In this document: in pieces, positions 53,171 through 64,000 of the stretch
Layout: each line of letters starts with the position of its first letter
How positions within the stretch are numbered: the stretch's first letter is position 1
Made by a program: the position numbers and the translations under genes
Notes under the pieces: generated by a model
What the model was told of the DNA's origin: nothing
Databases searched by the model: none
Seen by the model: only the letters and a program-made list of their open reading frames with translations
Origin: Aphrocallistes beatrix
Taxonomy: Eukaryota > Porifera > Hexactinellida > Sceptrulophora > Aphrocallistidae
Direction of reading: 5' to 3'
Length of the DNA: 64,000 nt
Assembly: GCA_963281255.1 (NCBI GenBank)
Contig: OY725488.1
Location: 11,133,524 to 11,197,523 of the forward strand

Positions 53171-53609
53171 CCCTAACCGGACAAAAGTATTTGAAATCCT
53201 TACTATTTTCCATCATAATTATTCATAAAGTGGGTCTATTCATGGAGAGAAGCGTAATCAAACTGTGACAGATACTGGAATTTCGATTTCAAATTCATAT
53301 TCTACACATTTAAATTACTCAGGTTTGAAGCCTTCTATTGCCTTATTCATTCATAAGTTGAATTATTATCAATCTATGTCACTTTGTGCCACTTTTCACT
53401 CCAGCTACCATTATACATGATGACGAGGAGTGGCACAAAGTGGCACAGTGCGATGAATCTTAGTCTTGGGAATGAATACATCAATAGAAGGCATCAGAAA
53501 TTACAATATCTGTAACAGTTTGATTACATTTCACTCATGAATAGACCCACTTTATCACTAATTATGATGGAAAATAGTAAGAATTTCAAATACTTTTGTC
53601 CGATTAGGG
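53171..53609. mobile_element. long-inverted-repeat MITE, CCCTAACCGGACAAAAG ends
   Basis: Imperfect arms of about 200 bp reach almost to the centre. TA at 53169-53170 and 53610-53611. The ccggacaaaagtatt core recurs near 13456, 36766, 58570 and, as ggccaaaagtatt, 62300. Probably Tc1/mariner-derived. Confidence 0.8.
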
Positions 53610-53879
53610 TATTATGATGTGCTTGAGGTGTTTAATAATGGAGCAACAAAACTTCACTGAATTTCACATTGAGAAAAAGTCACCTGGTCATAGGCGTCAT
53701 CTTCAATGGGCGGAAGGGGTATACCCCATTAATATTCAGAATTAAATTAGGCTCATAATGTAATCATATAATAATCTGGAAAAAGAATACACAAGTGATT
53801 ATGTCTCTCCTGCTCCGTCCATGTACATGTTCCTTCTGACCGAGGTTTTGCAAATGAAGTCACTTCCACAGTCAAGATT

Positions 53880-54830
53880 TCTATGGCGATATCTGTGAAA
53901 TTGCTAGAGCACTCATTCTCTCCTGGCCTTGGGTGACGCACAAGTATGTTAGCAGCCGCCTCAACATGCTGAATGATGGCTCGACTTCACACATGTTTTT
54001 CATTACATCATATACAGCACGAAGGACGTGTGTGTATCCTTGAAGCATTCGTCAAAGCCGGTTCCACCAGCAAGACTCTCGTAGATGCTAGAGAGTTGAC
54101 TTCATATTTTGGTCTTCACACCTAGCGAACCTTGCTACCTCTCAAACTGAATTGATCGAGTTGGAAGATCTCATCGTAGAACTCGCAGAACTCAAGATTT
54201 CTGTCCTCAGGAATCCACACAGCAGCTAAGCAACGTGCTGACAAGATCCATGGATTGGATTCGTGATAGACAAGAGTTTCTGGAAGATGGAATATGCGAG
54301 TAGGTGCTGAATTCTTCAGTCTACGGACATAGGCTCTAGCTTCAGCACAATTGTCGGCCTTCAAACTTCCATCGTTCTCTGACATTTCCAGGTTATCCAA
54401 TACTGTGGAGTAATGGATCAAAGAACTGTCCACACTTGGGAGCTCATCACTCACCTTGTGACACATGGGACGCAGTTCGTGGAGATCGGTGGTGTGCTCC
54501 TGAATGGTGACCTTGTCCTTGAATCCTCGAATTCATTCTTGGGAGATGAATAGGAAATTGGGATTATCGATCATTTCTTTTAAGGATGATCGGTTTTACC
54601 GCCCCTCACATTGTAAAGTTAGGAGGTATAGCTGATACTACAGGAAAAGGTCAGTTGTATCGTGGATCTATCATGGCAAGTAAGATCTGTCAGCTTTGCT
54701 TTGGCATCGTTACGCAGAAAGACCTGATCGCTGTCCTTAACATCAGTAGCCTCATGGCCTCTACCATACGTTAGCTTCGATAGAACCGAGTCAGCGTCTG
54801 GTCCCGCATTTTGATCCGATTTCGATCCGT
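53880..54830 (-). pseudogene. decayed coding-like region, unidentified
   Basis: The best frame (54122-54466, extended upstream to about 54530) reads KDKVTIQEHTTDLHELRP, then DNLEMSENDGSLKADN and ILSARCLAAVWIPEDRNLEF. Balanced composition and lower AT content suggest former coding DNA; further pieces continue in other frames to 53880 and, upstream, to 54830 (KSDQNAGPDADSVLSKLTYG). Frames are broken by stops and shifts. I do not recognise the family. Confidence 0.35.
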
Positions 54831-54913
54831 TTAGAGAATAGGTCTGTCATTAGTAAGAAATACTTGTGTCGCTCACTACCACATGACAAGGTCGCCACGT
54901 CAAAGACAATCTC

Positions 54914-57016
54914 ATTAAAGCCATTTTCAGAATTTTCAAAATCATTTGTCGCTTCCTTCAATCAATAATTTGGTGTCGCTAGCTCTGCCACTAACTCACA
55001 TTTATAGTTCCATATTATAACACCTCTGTGACGTTTATCTATTCAGTGTCGCTCTATTAGAACGAATGCAAAGTACAGTTAGGGAGAGGTGTGAAGTGGT
55101 GAGTGTCTCAGAAGTGGAAGCAGAAACTCAGTTTAGTGTACAGTTGATTGTGAAACTGAAACGAATGATTAAGCTAGTCAATAGTTAGCAGTTCTAAATT
55201 CAGATTAGCAACTGACAGCAGTGACACATTCTAAATCTAACTTATTATTACCTAATCGAGGTTATGCTTTATAGCATACTGATCAGCTGTTAGTTTGAGG
55301 AGTTTGATAGGTTCAGTTTCTGGTTCGGAGAGTTCATCCACACTCAGGTACTTCAGCTGTGTGAGGGTAGGAATCAGATTTCTGAGAGGTAGACAGGAAT
55401 TGGAACTCAGTTCACAGTCGCGTGCGTACAGATATTTAATGGTAGGATGGAAGAGCAGACCTCTACACAGACTCAACATTCCTGAGTCAGATAGGGAGAT
55501 ATGGTAGAAGTCCAAATATAGTAAAGAGGTGAGACTGTGAAGTGTCGAGCACCAGAGAGTGACGTCATCACAACTTATACGAGCATTTCGTAGTTCCAAC
55601 TCTACTAAGTTAGTACAGAACTGCAAACAACGGAGAAATCCATCTAAACTGCTGAATCCAATCTCCTCTAAATACCATAATTCCAATACTCTGATTGAGT
55701 GTCTGTTTGAGTCTAGCAGCTGTAGCAGACTGTCTGAGAGGTTGACACGAGTATCCTGATAATATCCTATACGTAGGTAGGACAGAGTAGAGAGGTGTGT
55801 TATGTGAGGTAGAATAGAGTAGTCATCCCATCTTATTTCTCTGAGGTTAGAGAGTGTAGGCAGCAGAGAGAACAGCTGTTGATGGTATTCAGTGGGAATG
55901 TCATAGAGGTGTAATCCATTGAAGTGTGTGGCAGAGGAAAGAGCTGAAAATAGAACTTCACTTTCAGAGGTTTCAGTGTGCATATATTGTAAGTTCTGAC
56001 AAGTCGATATCTGATTGGTCAGCAGACTGTAAGTGTCAGGAGGAAATTCACTATAATATAAACTCAGGCCTGATAGAATCTGATTGGCTGAGGAGGAGAA
56101 TAAGGCTTTAACTGTTTCAGTTTCAGTTAGCTTACTAAAGATCAGGTCTAAACTTAGCTTAGTGTTAGACAGCTGAGTGCGTTGGATTGCATTCGCATAA
56201 GGAAGAACTTTTGTGCTAGATTTTGAGTATAAATTCAATGCTACACAATCTACAGAGCATTGTTCAACGGACTCTAATAGATGGAAGAGTTGTTCCGGAG
56301 TGACGTAATCAGAATTCACATAAATGAGGTGGATGTGGCTAAGAAGTGGCAGACATTCCACAACGCCGCTATCCAGCTCACAGATTTCGTTCACTTGCGT
56401 GAGCTCATCGAATCCCATTCGGTCCAGCTGTCGCCGTATCAGGTACAGAGTTAGCTCGTAGTAGAGTTGTGTCAGTGTGTGGATGCGAGCTCCGTCTTCA
56501 CTTTTGAGCAGGGCAGCGAACAGGGACGCGTTCACTGGAATCAGAGACAGCTGTTTCATCTCGTCGTAACGATCGAGGAGACCAGTGCACCGATCGAACA
56601 GGGAAGTGTCCTCAAATTGCTTCTCGAAGTACAGGTCCCTCTGTGCAGGAGAGAACCCCAACACCTGGAAGAAGGTGGAGATGTGGAGGTGGTGCGAAGT
56701 CGACACATCTGTCCAGGCGCCAGGCCTGCTGGTCAGTAGGATGAAGGACCGTGTCAGAGTCTGTCTGGTCAGGAGGAGGAAGAGAAGAGTTTTGTCGAAG
56801 GGGACATCTTTCGTGAATTCGTCCAGACTGTCTACGATGAGTAGCAGTCCTTCTCCGTCCGTCTCCGTGATGTGTTTCGCCAGTTGTGTCGTCCAACTGG
56901 GACCGACTGGTAGACCGAGGCAAAGCCATTGACAAACGAATTCGGTGGTGATTGGGAAACCTGCGTCCACACGCGAAGACTCCATCTCGTGCCACTCTTT
57001 CTTCCTGCAGGGGATG
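54914..57016. repeat. segmental duplication, copy 2 (of 31258-33980)
   Basis: Begins ttaaagccattttcagaatt and ends cctgcaggggat, matching 31258-33980 with a 622-bp gap at 56349-56352. Beyond 57016 this copy continues into the rest of the NLR gene, whereas copy 1 does not. Confidence 0.9.
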
Positions 57017-57972
57017 CACAGAGAGTAGGAGAATCTGGACACTTCGTTATTCCCGAATCTCAGTGCTGTGCGGTTGCACAGGAATGTTTTCCCGCAACCG
57101 GGGTTTCCGATGAAACACCAAATTTCTGGTTTAGACGGGTCGCAGGATTTCAGTTCTTTAGTGAAGTTTATCGGTTCAACTTCCACTTCTTTATTCGCAA
57201 TTTTCCGTAAATACGCAATTTCGTTATATGTCGTCTCATCTTCCAGTTTAACACTTCTCGGTTTCTGCTTGAGTATTGTCAGATCGACGTACACCTTCTC
57301 TAGGCTGACAGCTTTATCATTCCCTAACATCTGTTTCACGTCCCTGAACTGGGTTTCTAGATGGATTTTTACGGATTTTTCCCATTCGATTATTCGCTTT
57401 CCGAAGCGAATCAATTCTTTCTTGAATTTGGAAGTGAATTCTTGATCTTCCATATTCTGAAAAGCTGTCTTGTACGGTTGGAGTCTTTGAACCATTTCGT
57501 TCAGTTTGAGGCTGTTCAGGAGTTGAGATAAACTGGACATGTCTCTTTGAATCAGATTGTTTGTGGCTATTAGTTGCATCGTAGTTTCGAAGCGAATATC
57601 TTCACTGCTTTTTCTTTTCGAATATCGCATGTGTAATAGTTTCAAGTTGTTGGATGATATTCCATTCTTTAGCATTTCAATGAAGCTTTTGATGGTTAAT
57701 GGTTCTATGGTTAGAGTCACAGGGGAGTCAGTGCACAGCCATTTGATAGTGAGAGCGATAGGGATTAAATCTGGTCGTATGGTGTTAAGGGATTGGTAGA
57801 AACTGAATGGGTTGAATTGTGTCCATTCTTTCAATGCGTATAGAAAGTTTGTTGCATCAGATTCCCAATGGCAGACACCTTCTGGTACAGACAGAGCATT
57901 GAGCAGTTTCTTGATGTCATCTCTGCTAAGTCTCTCTGTGAGTTCTTTCAGGTTGAAAAGATCTTCATCCAT
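55252..57972 (-). CDS. NLR (NACHT-LRR) receptor, open, internally deleted
   Basis: 906 residues from the ATG at 57972 (MDEDLFNLKELTERLSRDD), which follows a strong splice acceptor (gtctttctacag), so a 5' untranslated exon is likely. Residues 1-95 look like a helical death-fold domain (DDIKKLLNALSVPEGVCHW). A helical linker follows. NACHT: P-loop GNPGCGKT near residues 289-296, Walker B LLLIVDSLDEF, sensor ILLTSRPGAW. The C-terminus is about 11 LRR units (LSLYYSEF, LRIGYY, LELWYLEEI, LDFYHISL). Compared with 31595-33981, about 207 residues between NACHT and LRR are missing: ELDSGVVECL joins directly to PLLSHIHLIY in frame. NLRs are cytosolic sensors that oligomerise on ligand binding; this deletion removes the helical region that normally couples the two domains, so signalling competence is uncertain. 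Confidence 0.88.
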   Translation of the reverse strand: MDEDLFNLKELTERLSRDDIKKLLNALSVPEGVCHWESDATNFLYALKEWTQFNPFSFYQSLNTIRPDLIPIALTIKWLCTDSPVTLTIEPLTIKSFIEMLKNGISSNNLKLLHMRYSKRKSSEDIRFETTMQLIATNNLIQRDMSSLSQLLNSLKLNEMVQRLQPYKTAFQNMEDQEFTSKFKKELIRFGKRIIEWEKSVKIHLETQFRDVKQMLGNDKAVSLEKVYVDLTILKQKPRSVKLEDETTYNEIAYLRKIANKEVEVEPINFTKELKSCDPSKPEIWCFIGNPGCGKTFLCNRTALRFGNNEVSRFSYSLCIPCRKKEWHEMESSRVDAGFPITTEFVCQWLCLGLPVGPSWTTQLAKHITETDGEGLLLIVDSLDEFTKDVPFDKTLLFLLLTRQTLTRSFILLTSRPGAWTDVSTSHHLHISTFFQVLGFSPAQRDLYFEKQFEDTSLFDRCTGLLDRYDEMKQLSLIPVNASLFAALLKSEDGARIHTLTQLYYELTLYLIRRQLDRMGFDELTQVNEICELDSGVVECLPLLSHIHLIYVNSDYVTPEQLFHLLESVEQCSVDCVALNLYSKSSTKVLPYANAIQRTQLSNTKLSLDLIFSKLTETETVKALFSSSANQILSGLSLYYSEFPPDTYSLLTNQISTCQNLQYMHTETSESEVLFSALSSATHFNGLHLYDIPTEYHQQLFSLLPTLSNLREIRWDDYSILPHITHLSTLSYLRIGYYQDTRVNLSDSLLQLLDSNRHSIRVLELWYLEEIGFSSLDGFLRCLQFCTNLVELELRNARISCDDVTLWCSTLHSLTSLLYLDFYHISLSDSGMLSLCRGLLFHPTIKYLYARDCELSSNSCLPLRNLIPTLTQLKYLSVDELSEPETEPIKLLKLTADQYAIKHNLD

Positions 57973-58345
57973 TATCTGTAGAAAGACAAGTGTTAAAGAT
58001 GAGAGTTTGCAAAACTCAAATAGAGTAGAACCTCCATAGGTGTGTGAACTCGCGACGGCGATAATATGCCTACAAGCCCATTCACACTTATGACTTTGTA
58101 CCGTCATCACGAGAAATAATAAGATGTTTTAAATAAATCCAAAGCTAGTAATTTCAAGTCATTTGGTTCTTTTCGATCAATAATGTAACATAGAAGATCC
58201 GAAATTTAAGTTCATGTCAGGTCAAGTCATGAACCGCGACCTCATGATAAGCTGAATATTGGGAACAGAAACCCGTTCTCTTAGTACTTCCCCAAAATAA
58301 AGAGTTTAATTATGATAAGAAAATAATTTTTGTTCATCATTAACT

Positions 58346-58390
58346 AATTCCTAACTTTTTGTAATTTATAATTACAAAAAGTTAGGAATT
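58346..58390. repeat. perfect 21-bp hairpin, 3-nt loop
   Basis: aattcctaactttttgtaat... and its inverse around loop tat. Adjoins a fragment (58425-58585) of the ccggacaaaagtatt MITE family, so it may be part of that element. Confidence 0.8.
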
Positions 58391-60789
58391 AATGATTAAT
58401 TATAAAGATTAATCTGTTACTAATTCATCTCTGACTAATTCGAATGTGTATTATTCGAATCTGGAATCCGATTAGCTGTATCCCATACCGTTTGGAAGTA
58501 ACCCTCTTCATGAATAGACCCATTTTAGTTTTGTATGTAAAATAATGAAGTGTTGAAATACTTTTGTCCGGTTGATGTATTTGTAAACTTTCGATAAAGA
58601 TACAGTAAGTATTGGATATAGTGATAGTGCCGAGGACAGGGAATTTTGGATCTATTACCACTATATCCAATACATTTAGTATGGAATGTCATCGACTGGG
58701 ATACCTCAAACGCAACAAAATTATGACTATATCCAATATCTACTGTATTCACATACATAATAAATAAAAAAGAAAATTGCTTCAAGTAAATTATAACTAT
58801 TTTTATCTATAAATTTGTTCGTATATTAATAATTACAAGCGCGCTTCGCTTGCTTGCGCTGCGTGTCTGCAGATTTACACAGTGGGCGCTTGCGGATATT
58901 AGAGAAACAATACGTCGTATTCTTGTTTTATACTAAGTACGCTGGATTGTCATTTATCTACGGTTATTAATGAAATCAGAACTGTAGCAGAAATTTTGTT
59001 TCGTGATAAATATAATGTACTTCGTATTAAGTCTTAAGTCAACTAATCCTGAATTTAAGCTCAATTTGAATACACAAAGTTCACATTGCTAAAGATTATC
59101 ATACTTAAATAATCAATTCCAGTCCATGTCGTTAAAAGTTATTTTATGATCGAATTGATTGATCGTAGCATATAACACACTTTAATTGTTGAATTATATC
59201 AAATTATAGACTCAAAATAGCAGTATTCAATCATTTATATGAAATAGAATCAAAATAAAATCGTGTGAATGGCATTATAAAAGGCTGATAATTGATTGGT
59301 TCACATAAACCAATGAATTTCAATCACAAATAGTTATTTTGATTGTATGCATAAGTCACTACGATTTTATTCCAATGTATTTGCATTATAAAATAATCGA
59401 ATTTGATTGGTCAGCACATTTTGTCACCTATCTCGGCGAGGTGTGAACATTTCGCTTAGATCTTCGAACTTAATCCTAGATTCACCATTTGACACGCACA
59501 TGCCAATTTTCGTATCTCTACGACTTGCCAATTCTTCAATCAATTCGGACAAACAAAAAAAACAAAAAACAAAAAATCCTAGCATTTTAATATAAAAGAT
59601 TTATTTAAAACTCACTTGAATATTGATTCAGTTGAAGCTGCTAATTCTTCAGTTTAGTTCGTAGTGTATTGAGATTGTTGTAGTGGAGTTAGATTAGTTA
59701 TATTCTCCAGCAATGCGCTTCTATTTATACAGTTTTGTGCCATGTAAATTGTGACCTCGTGAATCGATGTGGCTCGTAATGAGGCGCGTGACTCTGAGTG
59801 AGAATTTCTCACTTCAGTCTGTGTCATTCTATTGAATTGAAAACTAATATAATTAATATTAATGCGTTTATAGTAAGGTGTCAGAATACTGAGATTATGT
59901 CATACATGTCAACTGCCCAGTTTTAGATTACGTTCCCCCATTTATGTTCCACCTTTTTTTATTCCTGTGTAATACTTTTCTATCCCGTCATGACGTTACT
60001 ATTACTTCCCGCCATGTCCCGCGAATTTAACACTGCTTCCGTTTTAATCTTGGTTCAAGTTGGAATGTATGCTATGGATAGAACTCAAATGCAGTCTTCT
60101 CTTAATCAGGACACTTCGAGACTCAGTATTTTACTCCGATTAAACAGAGTTTCCAATTTACCAATGAGATTTAGTATTAGTGTCGAGCGACACATTTTTT
60201 CTTCACAGCATTTGTCCCTAAAATTATAGTTTAAGGTTCTAGATTGGATAAACTCACAAAATCGTTGAGAACATTCTATCTACAATATCTATGATAGCCA
60301 TTATAATAACTAAGATTGTGGGAATCGAGTAAAATATACTCAATTAAGCTGGAGTTTGAGATTCCATTATACAATAGAGCATGGGCTCCCAACCTTCTAT
60401 ACAGTCCAGGGCATCATCAGTAATAGGAATTCCGTTGAAGATAACGAAATAAAATGTATTATCTAACTATGGTTATCACTTATAGAACCTTGATTGGTCA
60501 CCAGATTTTTATGTATGGCTTCTCCACCCCGTCTAATGATGACTCAACAAAATCCCTCTCTGAATTCAATTTATATCAGCGTAATTTATACTATAAAACA
60601 CGTTCTGTTGCCATTAATGATAAATACAACATTGTTAAGTTCATTCAGATAATCATAACTAATAAATTAATGATGGAACTACAAAATTCCTGATATAGAA
60701 GTATAATATATGTGGTTATAGGAATTAATATGTTATGATCGCTGATTAGTGGGTTTTTATGATAAAATTAAACCATTAAATAGTTGTTC
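58391..60789. other. intergenic, repeat fragments
   Basis: Contains a MITE fragment (58425-58585), a caagcgcgcttcgcttgctt repeat end (58838-58862), and a CATACATG-type MITE (59901-60071). No gene is supported. Confidence 0.45.
59901..60071. mobile_element. CATACATGCCAAC-type MITE
   Basis: Ends catacatgtcaactgccc and (inverse) catacattccaacttga; interior cgcgaatttaacact. Same family as 39315-39495. Confidence 0.6.
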
Positions 60790-61730
60790 GTGTTGAGAAG
60801 TATCTTGAGAAGCTTTTTTCATTCTTTTGGTGCCAATAAGCTTTCTTTGAGAGAATGAAAAGTTATCAGATTGTGAAAGTAGACGAATAAAATAATCTTT
60901 GAGATTATCAAATGATGTTTTTCTTGCCAATTGTTCAGATAACGTCGTATATGCTTATGACAAGTCTCCAATCCTTCTTCTGAAAATGATTCCATACCCC
61001 AACCTCCGTTGTATTCTTCAATTAATTGTGCGGTGAGCTAATTCCTTGTGTAAAGTTGCAGTTATGCTTGCCCAAGGAAATATGTCTAATATAAACTTGC
61101 AGGTGTCCCGGCATAATGTGGTAAATATTTCGTTGTCGATTAATTCATCGCAATTAAGTATGCGTAATATAACTTAAAGATTGGTGTGAATAGATGTTAT
61201 AGGCAGGCGGTATTGAACAGGAATTAGTGTCGTTATCCAGTATAGGAAGTCCTTATCGTTGTCGTTCTTTCGTTCGGATAACGTTTCCTGTGGAGGTAGT
61301 GCCACCTTGACTAGTAGGGTAGTCGATTCGAGCGGTTATCTTTCCCAAATAAATGGCCGAACAAATTCCATTGAATGACGAATTTTTAATGAAGACGGAG
61401 TCCATTTCAATTCTCCTTTGCTTGTAATGATACACAGGCTGCATGAACCATCCGAATATTCTGAGGTAGCCATGTAAGGGAGAAGCGGAAAGAATATTTT
61501 CTTCTGATATTGGCTTATGTGTAATCATAAATCTTACATTCGTAGGGAGAGAAAGAAATTCATCTCCGTCAGCTTCTTCAAAAGTCTGGATTGCCGAATG
61601 AGTGAAACGGTTAATGGGAAATACAGTCTTAACAGATCAACATTCTTTAACTGCTCTCTGGTTGAGGTACACGAGTTCGGCTGTAGACTTAATTATCCTC
61701 AAAAGTGAGTCGAGTCTGTTTCGAAGTTGT
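60790..61730 (-). pseudogene. transposase-like remnant, family unassigned
   Basis: Minus-strand frames in order: NVRFMITHKPISEENILSAS..YLRIFGWFMQPVYHYKQRR (61253-61600), KDFLYWITTLIPVQYRLP, CKFILDIFPWASITATLHK, ELAHR, then YGGWG/MESFSEEGLETCHKHIRR and ARKTSFDNLKDYFIRLLSQSD. The EEGLE..HK..R....ARKTS..N..D.F.RL..SD pattern is familiar from DNA-transposon proteins, but I cannot name the superfamily. Stops and shifts interrupt it. Confidence 0.5.
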
Positions 61731-62291
61731 TTTAGCTGTCAGTTAACAAGTGAGGTCTGACTTCATTTCCGTCCGATGACTTACGTTTTCTGGATGGTTG
61801 AGCAAAAAACTCTGAGTTTCCCGATTATGTAGATCTCTATTCTCAAGAATTGTCTCCGGGTAGTTCTGAGGCTTTGAAACTTAGAGCGAAGGCTGGCAAA
61901 CTCAGAGTGAGACATTTTGTAATCTAATAACGTTCAGAGGCAAGAGGGCATTATCATGGCATTGTTCCAGGATACTGAATGCTTGCAGATTATCCATAAA
62001 ATAAAAATAGAATAAAGAAAAAGCTAATCATTTAAGATTAGTTGTAAAAGTAAGCAATGAATAGGAAATATTATTATTAATGAACCACTTTGAAAAAAAT
62101 ACTTTGTTCCAACCAGAATTAGGGGAATTTAGGGTGGAAGATTAATCTAAATCGAAAATTTTGATTGGTTCAACTTTCGTCACTTCAAAATTACCCCAAA
62201 GGGGATAGATAATTTGAAGATTTTCGAGGGGTAATGGAATCTGATCTTGTTAGAATGTATGGCCTTACTCCAAACTGTGAATTGTAAACTA
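61731..62291. other. intergenic
   Basis: No gene or repeat recognised. Confidence 0.4.
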
Positions 62292-62660
62292 CACTACCTG
62301 GCCAAAAGTATTGGAACACCATATTGCTTTGCATCATAAGTAATACTAAAATGGGTCTCTCTACGGACGCCAATCAATTAAAACCACCAAAGTTAAGAAA
62401 TCTAGCATCAATTTCGAATTATACACACTCGAATAAATCAATATAGAAGGTTCCTATAGATAATCCTTTCCAAAGCGCAATTACAGTACCTGTATCACCT
62501 TGTGCCACTTGCCACCATTATATAAGTATATTATGGAAACAAGTGGATCAAGGTGGCACAAATGATATTAATTCCCTTTAGGCATAATTGAAGAATAGAA
62601 AACCTCTAAACTGAGTAACTCGAGTGTGTGTATTTCGAACTTGATATCAGATATTCAATT
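62292..62660. mobile_element. Tc1-type MITE, degraded right end
   Basis: Left end cactacctggccaaaagtat after TA (62290-62291). The centre has an imperfect palindrome (cttgtgccacttgccacc / aagtggatcaaggtggcac) similar to the centre of 53171-53609. The right terminus was not found. Confidence 0.5.
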
Positions 62661-62908
62661 CCTAAATGTCAAGGATGAGGCTGTATAACGAAAGTTTCCT
62701 CAATTTGGTTTTTCGTTTCTAATAAAAAATGGTATTCTAATTCTACAGTGTTGGTGTCATCTGTTTGAACAAAATAAATGTATTTTCGGCCTAAAATGAA
62801 CTAAAATGATTTGAAATTGCTATTCTTGGATTTGTTTAAACCATCTTGCCTTAATCTTGTGATTCAGTACAAAATCATTAGTTGGAATGGGGAGTGGGGA
62901 CATTTTAG

Positions 62909-63445
62909 CAGGGTTACCATACGTCCTTTTTTAGAAAGGACAGTCCTTCTTTTTCGCTACCTGTCCTTTTTAAAATATGCTGTCCTTTTTGTCCTTATTG
63001 TCCTTTTTTTCGCTTTTTGTCCTTTTTGTTCTTATAAACTCATTCTTATCCTTTTACGTTTTACTTGTAGATTATATACTAGAATGGCTATCATGATGAT
63101 TTAGCATATTTTGGAAATCGAAACCCTAGGTGAGAATTTACATATATGTCCGCAGCTTCACAAAAAAATTCAAACCGATATCTCTTAAACTCAGGTCTGT
63201 ACACCACATACGGCCGGACACCAGCACTCATTTTAGAACTGTGCTACTATAACATTATATTGGATCAGAGATCCAATATAATGATATAGAAGCACACTAA
63301 AAACATTCAAAACAATTCCTTGGGGTGCTAGCACCCAGACAGCCATTATTGTCGTTCGCTACGCTCTCTCTTTACATCGTTTTTCTAAATCTTCGATCTA
63401 TCCCTGAGTGTCCTTTTTTTTATGACTGAGGAGATGGCAACCCTG
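62909..63445. mobile_element. hAT-like MITE, CAGGGTTRCCAT ends
   Basis: CAGGGTTACCAT on the left, CAGGGTTGCCAT inverse on the right; 8-bp flanks cattttag / catttttg match at 7 of 8. The interior has many tgtccttttt repeats and a 14-bp hairpin at 63253-63283. Confidence 0.7.
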
Positions 63446-64000
63446 CATTTTTGCTGTCCCAATCTCCCCCACTTATGAGGTTCTACTCTACAAGATTGGA
63501 TGAGTTTGTTAAGAACTTATCATATAGCAACTCAGAAGGTGAATAGTTATGTTATCTACGTCCATTTTAATTGAGAGTAGAATTTCTTTAGGAATGAATT
63601 CTCTAAAGCTGTGAAGAGAATTCTTTAGCTGTATATATCGAATGCACTACACAATCTATTTGATAGTTCTCCACGAATCTATCAGTGTTACATCTATCCA
63701 TGCCACTTGATGGTCAAGAGTGCTTAAGTTGTCCTTGTAACCTATCCTCCTTCACTTCACACTTCCTAGATCGTACACATTACACAATGACCGCTGGATT
63801 GTGTGGTATGACATAAATGTACATTTCTATCTTCGTGTCTGTTCATTTTCTCACTGACATGAATAGAGAGTCTCCGTTGTAGACAAACTCTCTCTACTGC
63901 TAGCTCTAGGCACTCTCTCTCATGGAGATTTGGACCAGAGGATTTCTCACAGGAGTGGACATAGGACGCGTTTAGTCCAGGAGTCAGGATCGACAGTTCA
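63446..64000. other. window end, nothing recognised
   Basis: Gradually less AT-rich after 63700. No frame or repeat that I can support. A gene could begin beyond the window. Confidence 0.35.

Overview
This window is nuclear DNA of a eukaryote, almost certainly an invertebrate animal. Genes carry GT-AG introns, TATA boxes and AATAAA signals. The gene set is animal-like: a secreted or membrane-anchored tyrosinase, coiled-coil/NHL proteins related to TRIM family members, NACHT-LRR (NLR) receptors with a helical N-terminal domain, a seven-pass membrane protein, a class IV sirtuin fragment and the last exon of an exportin-2 (CSE1L) homologue. The many lineage-expanded NHL and NLR genes plus dense Tc1/mariner, pogo and hAT DNA transposons would fit an early-branching animal such as a sponge. 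That placement is an inference, and the sequence alone does not settle it.

Layout. 1-3.4 kb: repeats, then a three-exon tyrosinase gene. 4.3-24.9 kb: a cluster of single-exon coiled-coil + NHL beta-propeller genes on both strands (4393, 7186-, 11216, 13769-, 22691), with at least three broken relatives (20102-, 20655-, 24366). It is interspersed with a full-length Tc1-type element (15738-17073), a pogo relic (20955-22184) and a hAT MITE that splits an NHL pseudogene. 27-28.2 kb: a seven-TM gene with a clear TATA box and poly(A) signal. 29 kb: GC-rich 3' part of a sirtuin. 31.3-34.0 kb: a broken NLR copy (minus strand) ending in a 65-bp tandem array. 35.2-36.6 kb: a dead mariner whose empty site survives in a nearby duplicate (38.1 kb). 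39.9-44.7 kb: exons of a long coiled-coil protein separated by transposon-filled introns. 45.8-47.2 kb: a second Tc1-type element with one frameshift. 47.3-47.6 kb: exportin-2 last exon. 47.7-53.6 kb: a succession of long-inverted-repeat MITEs around a propeller-like gene (51727-52671, minus). 54.9-58.0 kb: the second, open NLR copy (minus). 58-64 kb: repeats and a decayed transposase.

How the genes relate. NLRs are cytosolic pattern receptors. Coiled-coil/NHL proteins related to TRIMs are commonly ligand or RNA binders; here they lack RING and B-box. The two NLR copies have a nearly identical NACHT region and identical LRR framework, but differ by about fifty residues, mostly at LRR beta-strand (ligand-facing) positions. 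This is the most striking signal in the window. The NHL paralogues show a matching hint of sequence exchange: a roughly 200-bp near-identical tract shared by two inverted, otherwise diverged copies. Several otherwise well-kept frames carry single-base frameshifts; these may be genuine pseudogenes or uncorrected assembly errors. No tRNA, rRNA or CRISPR was seen.
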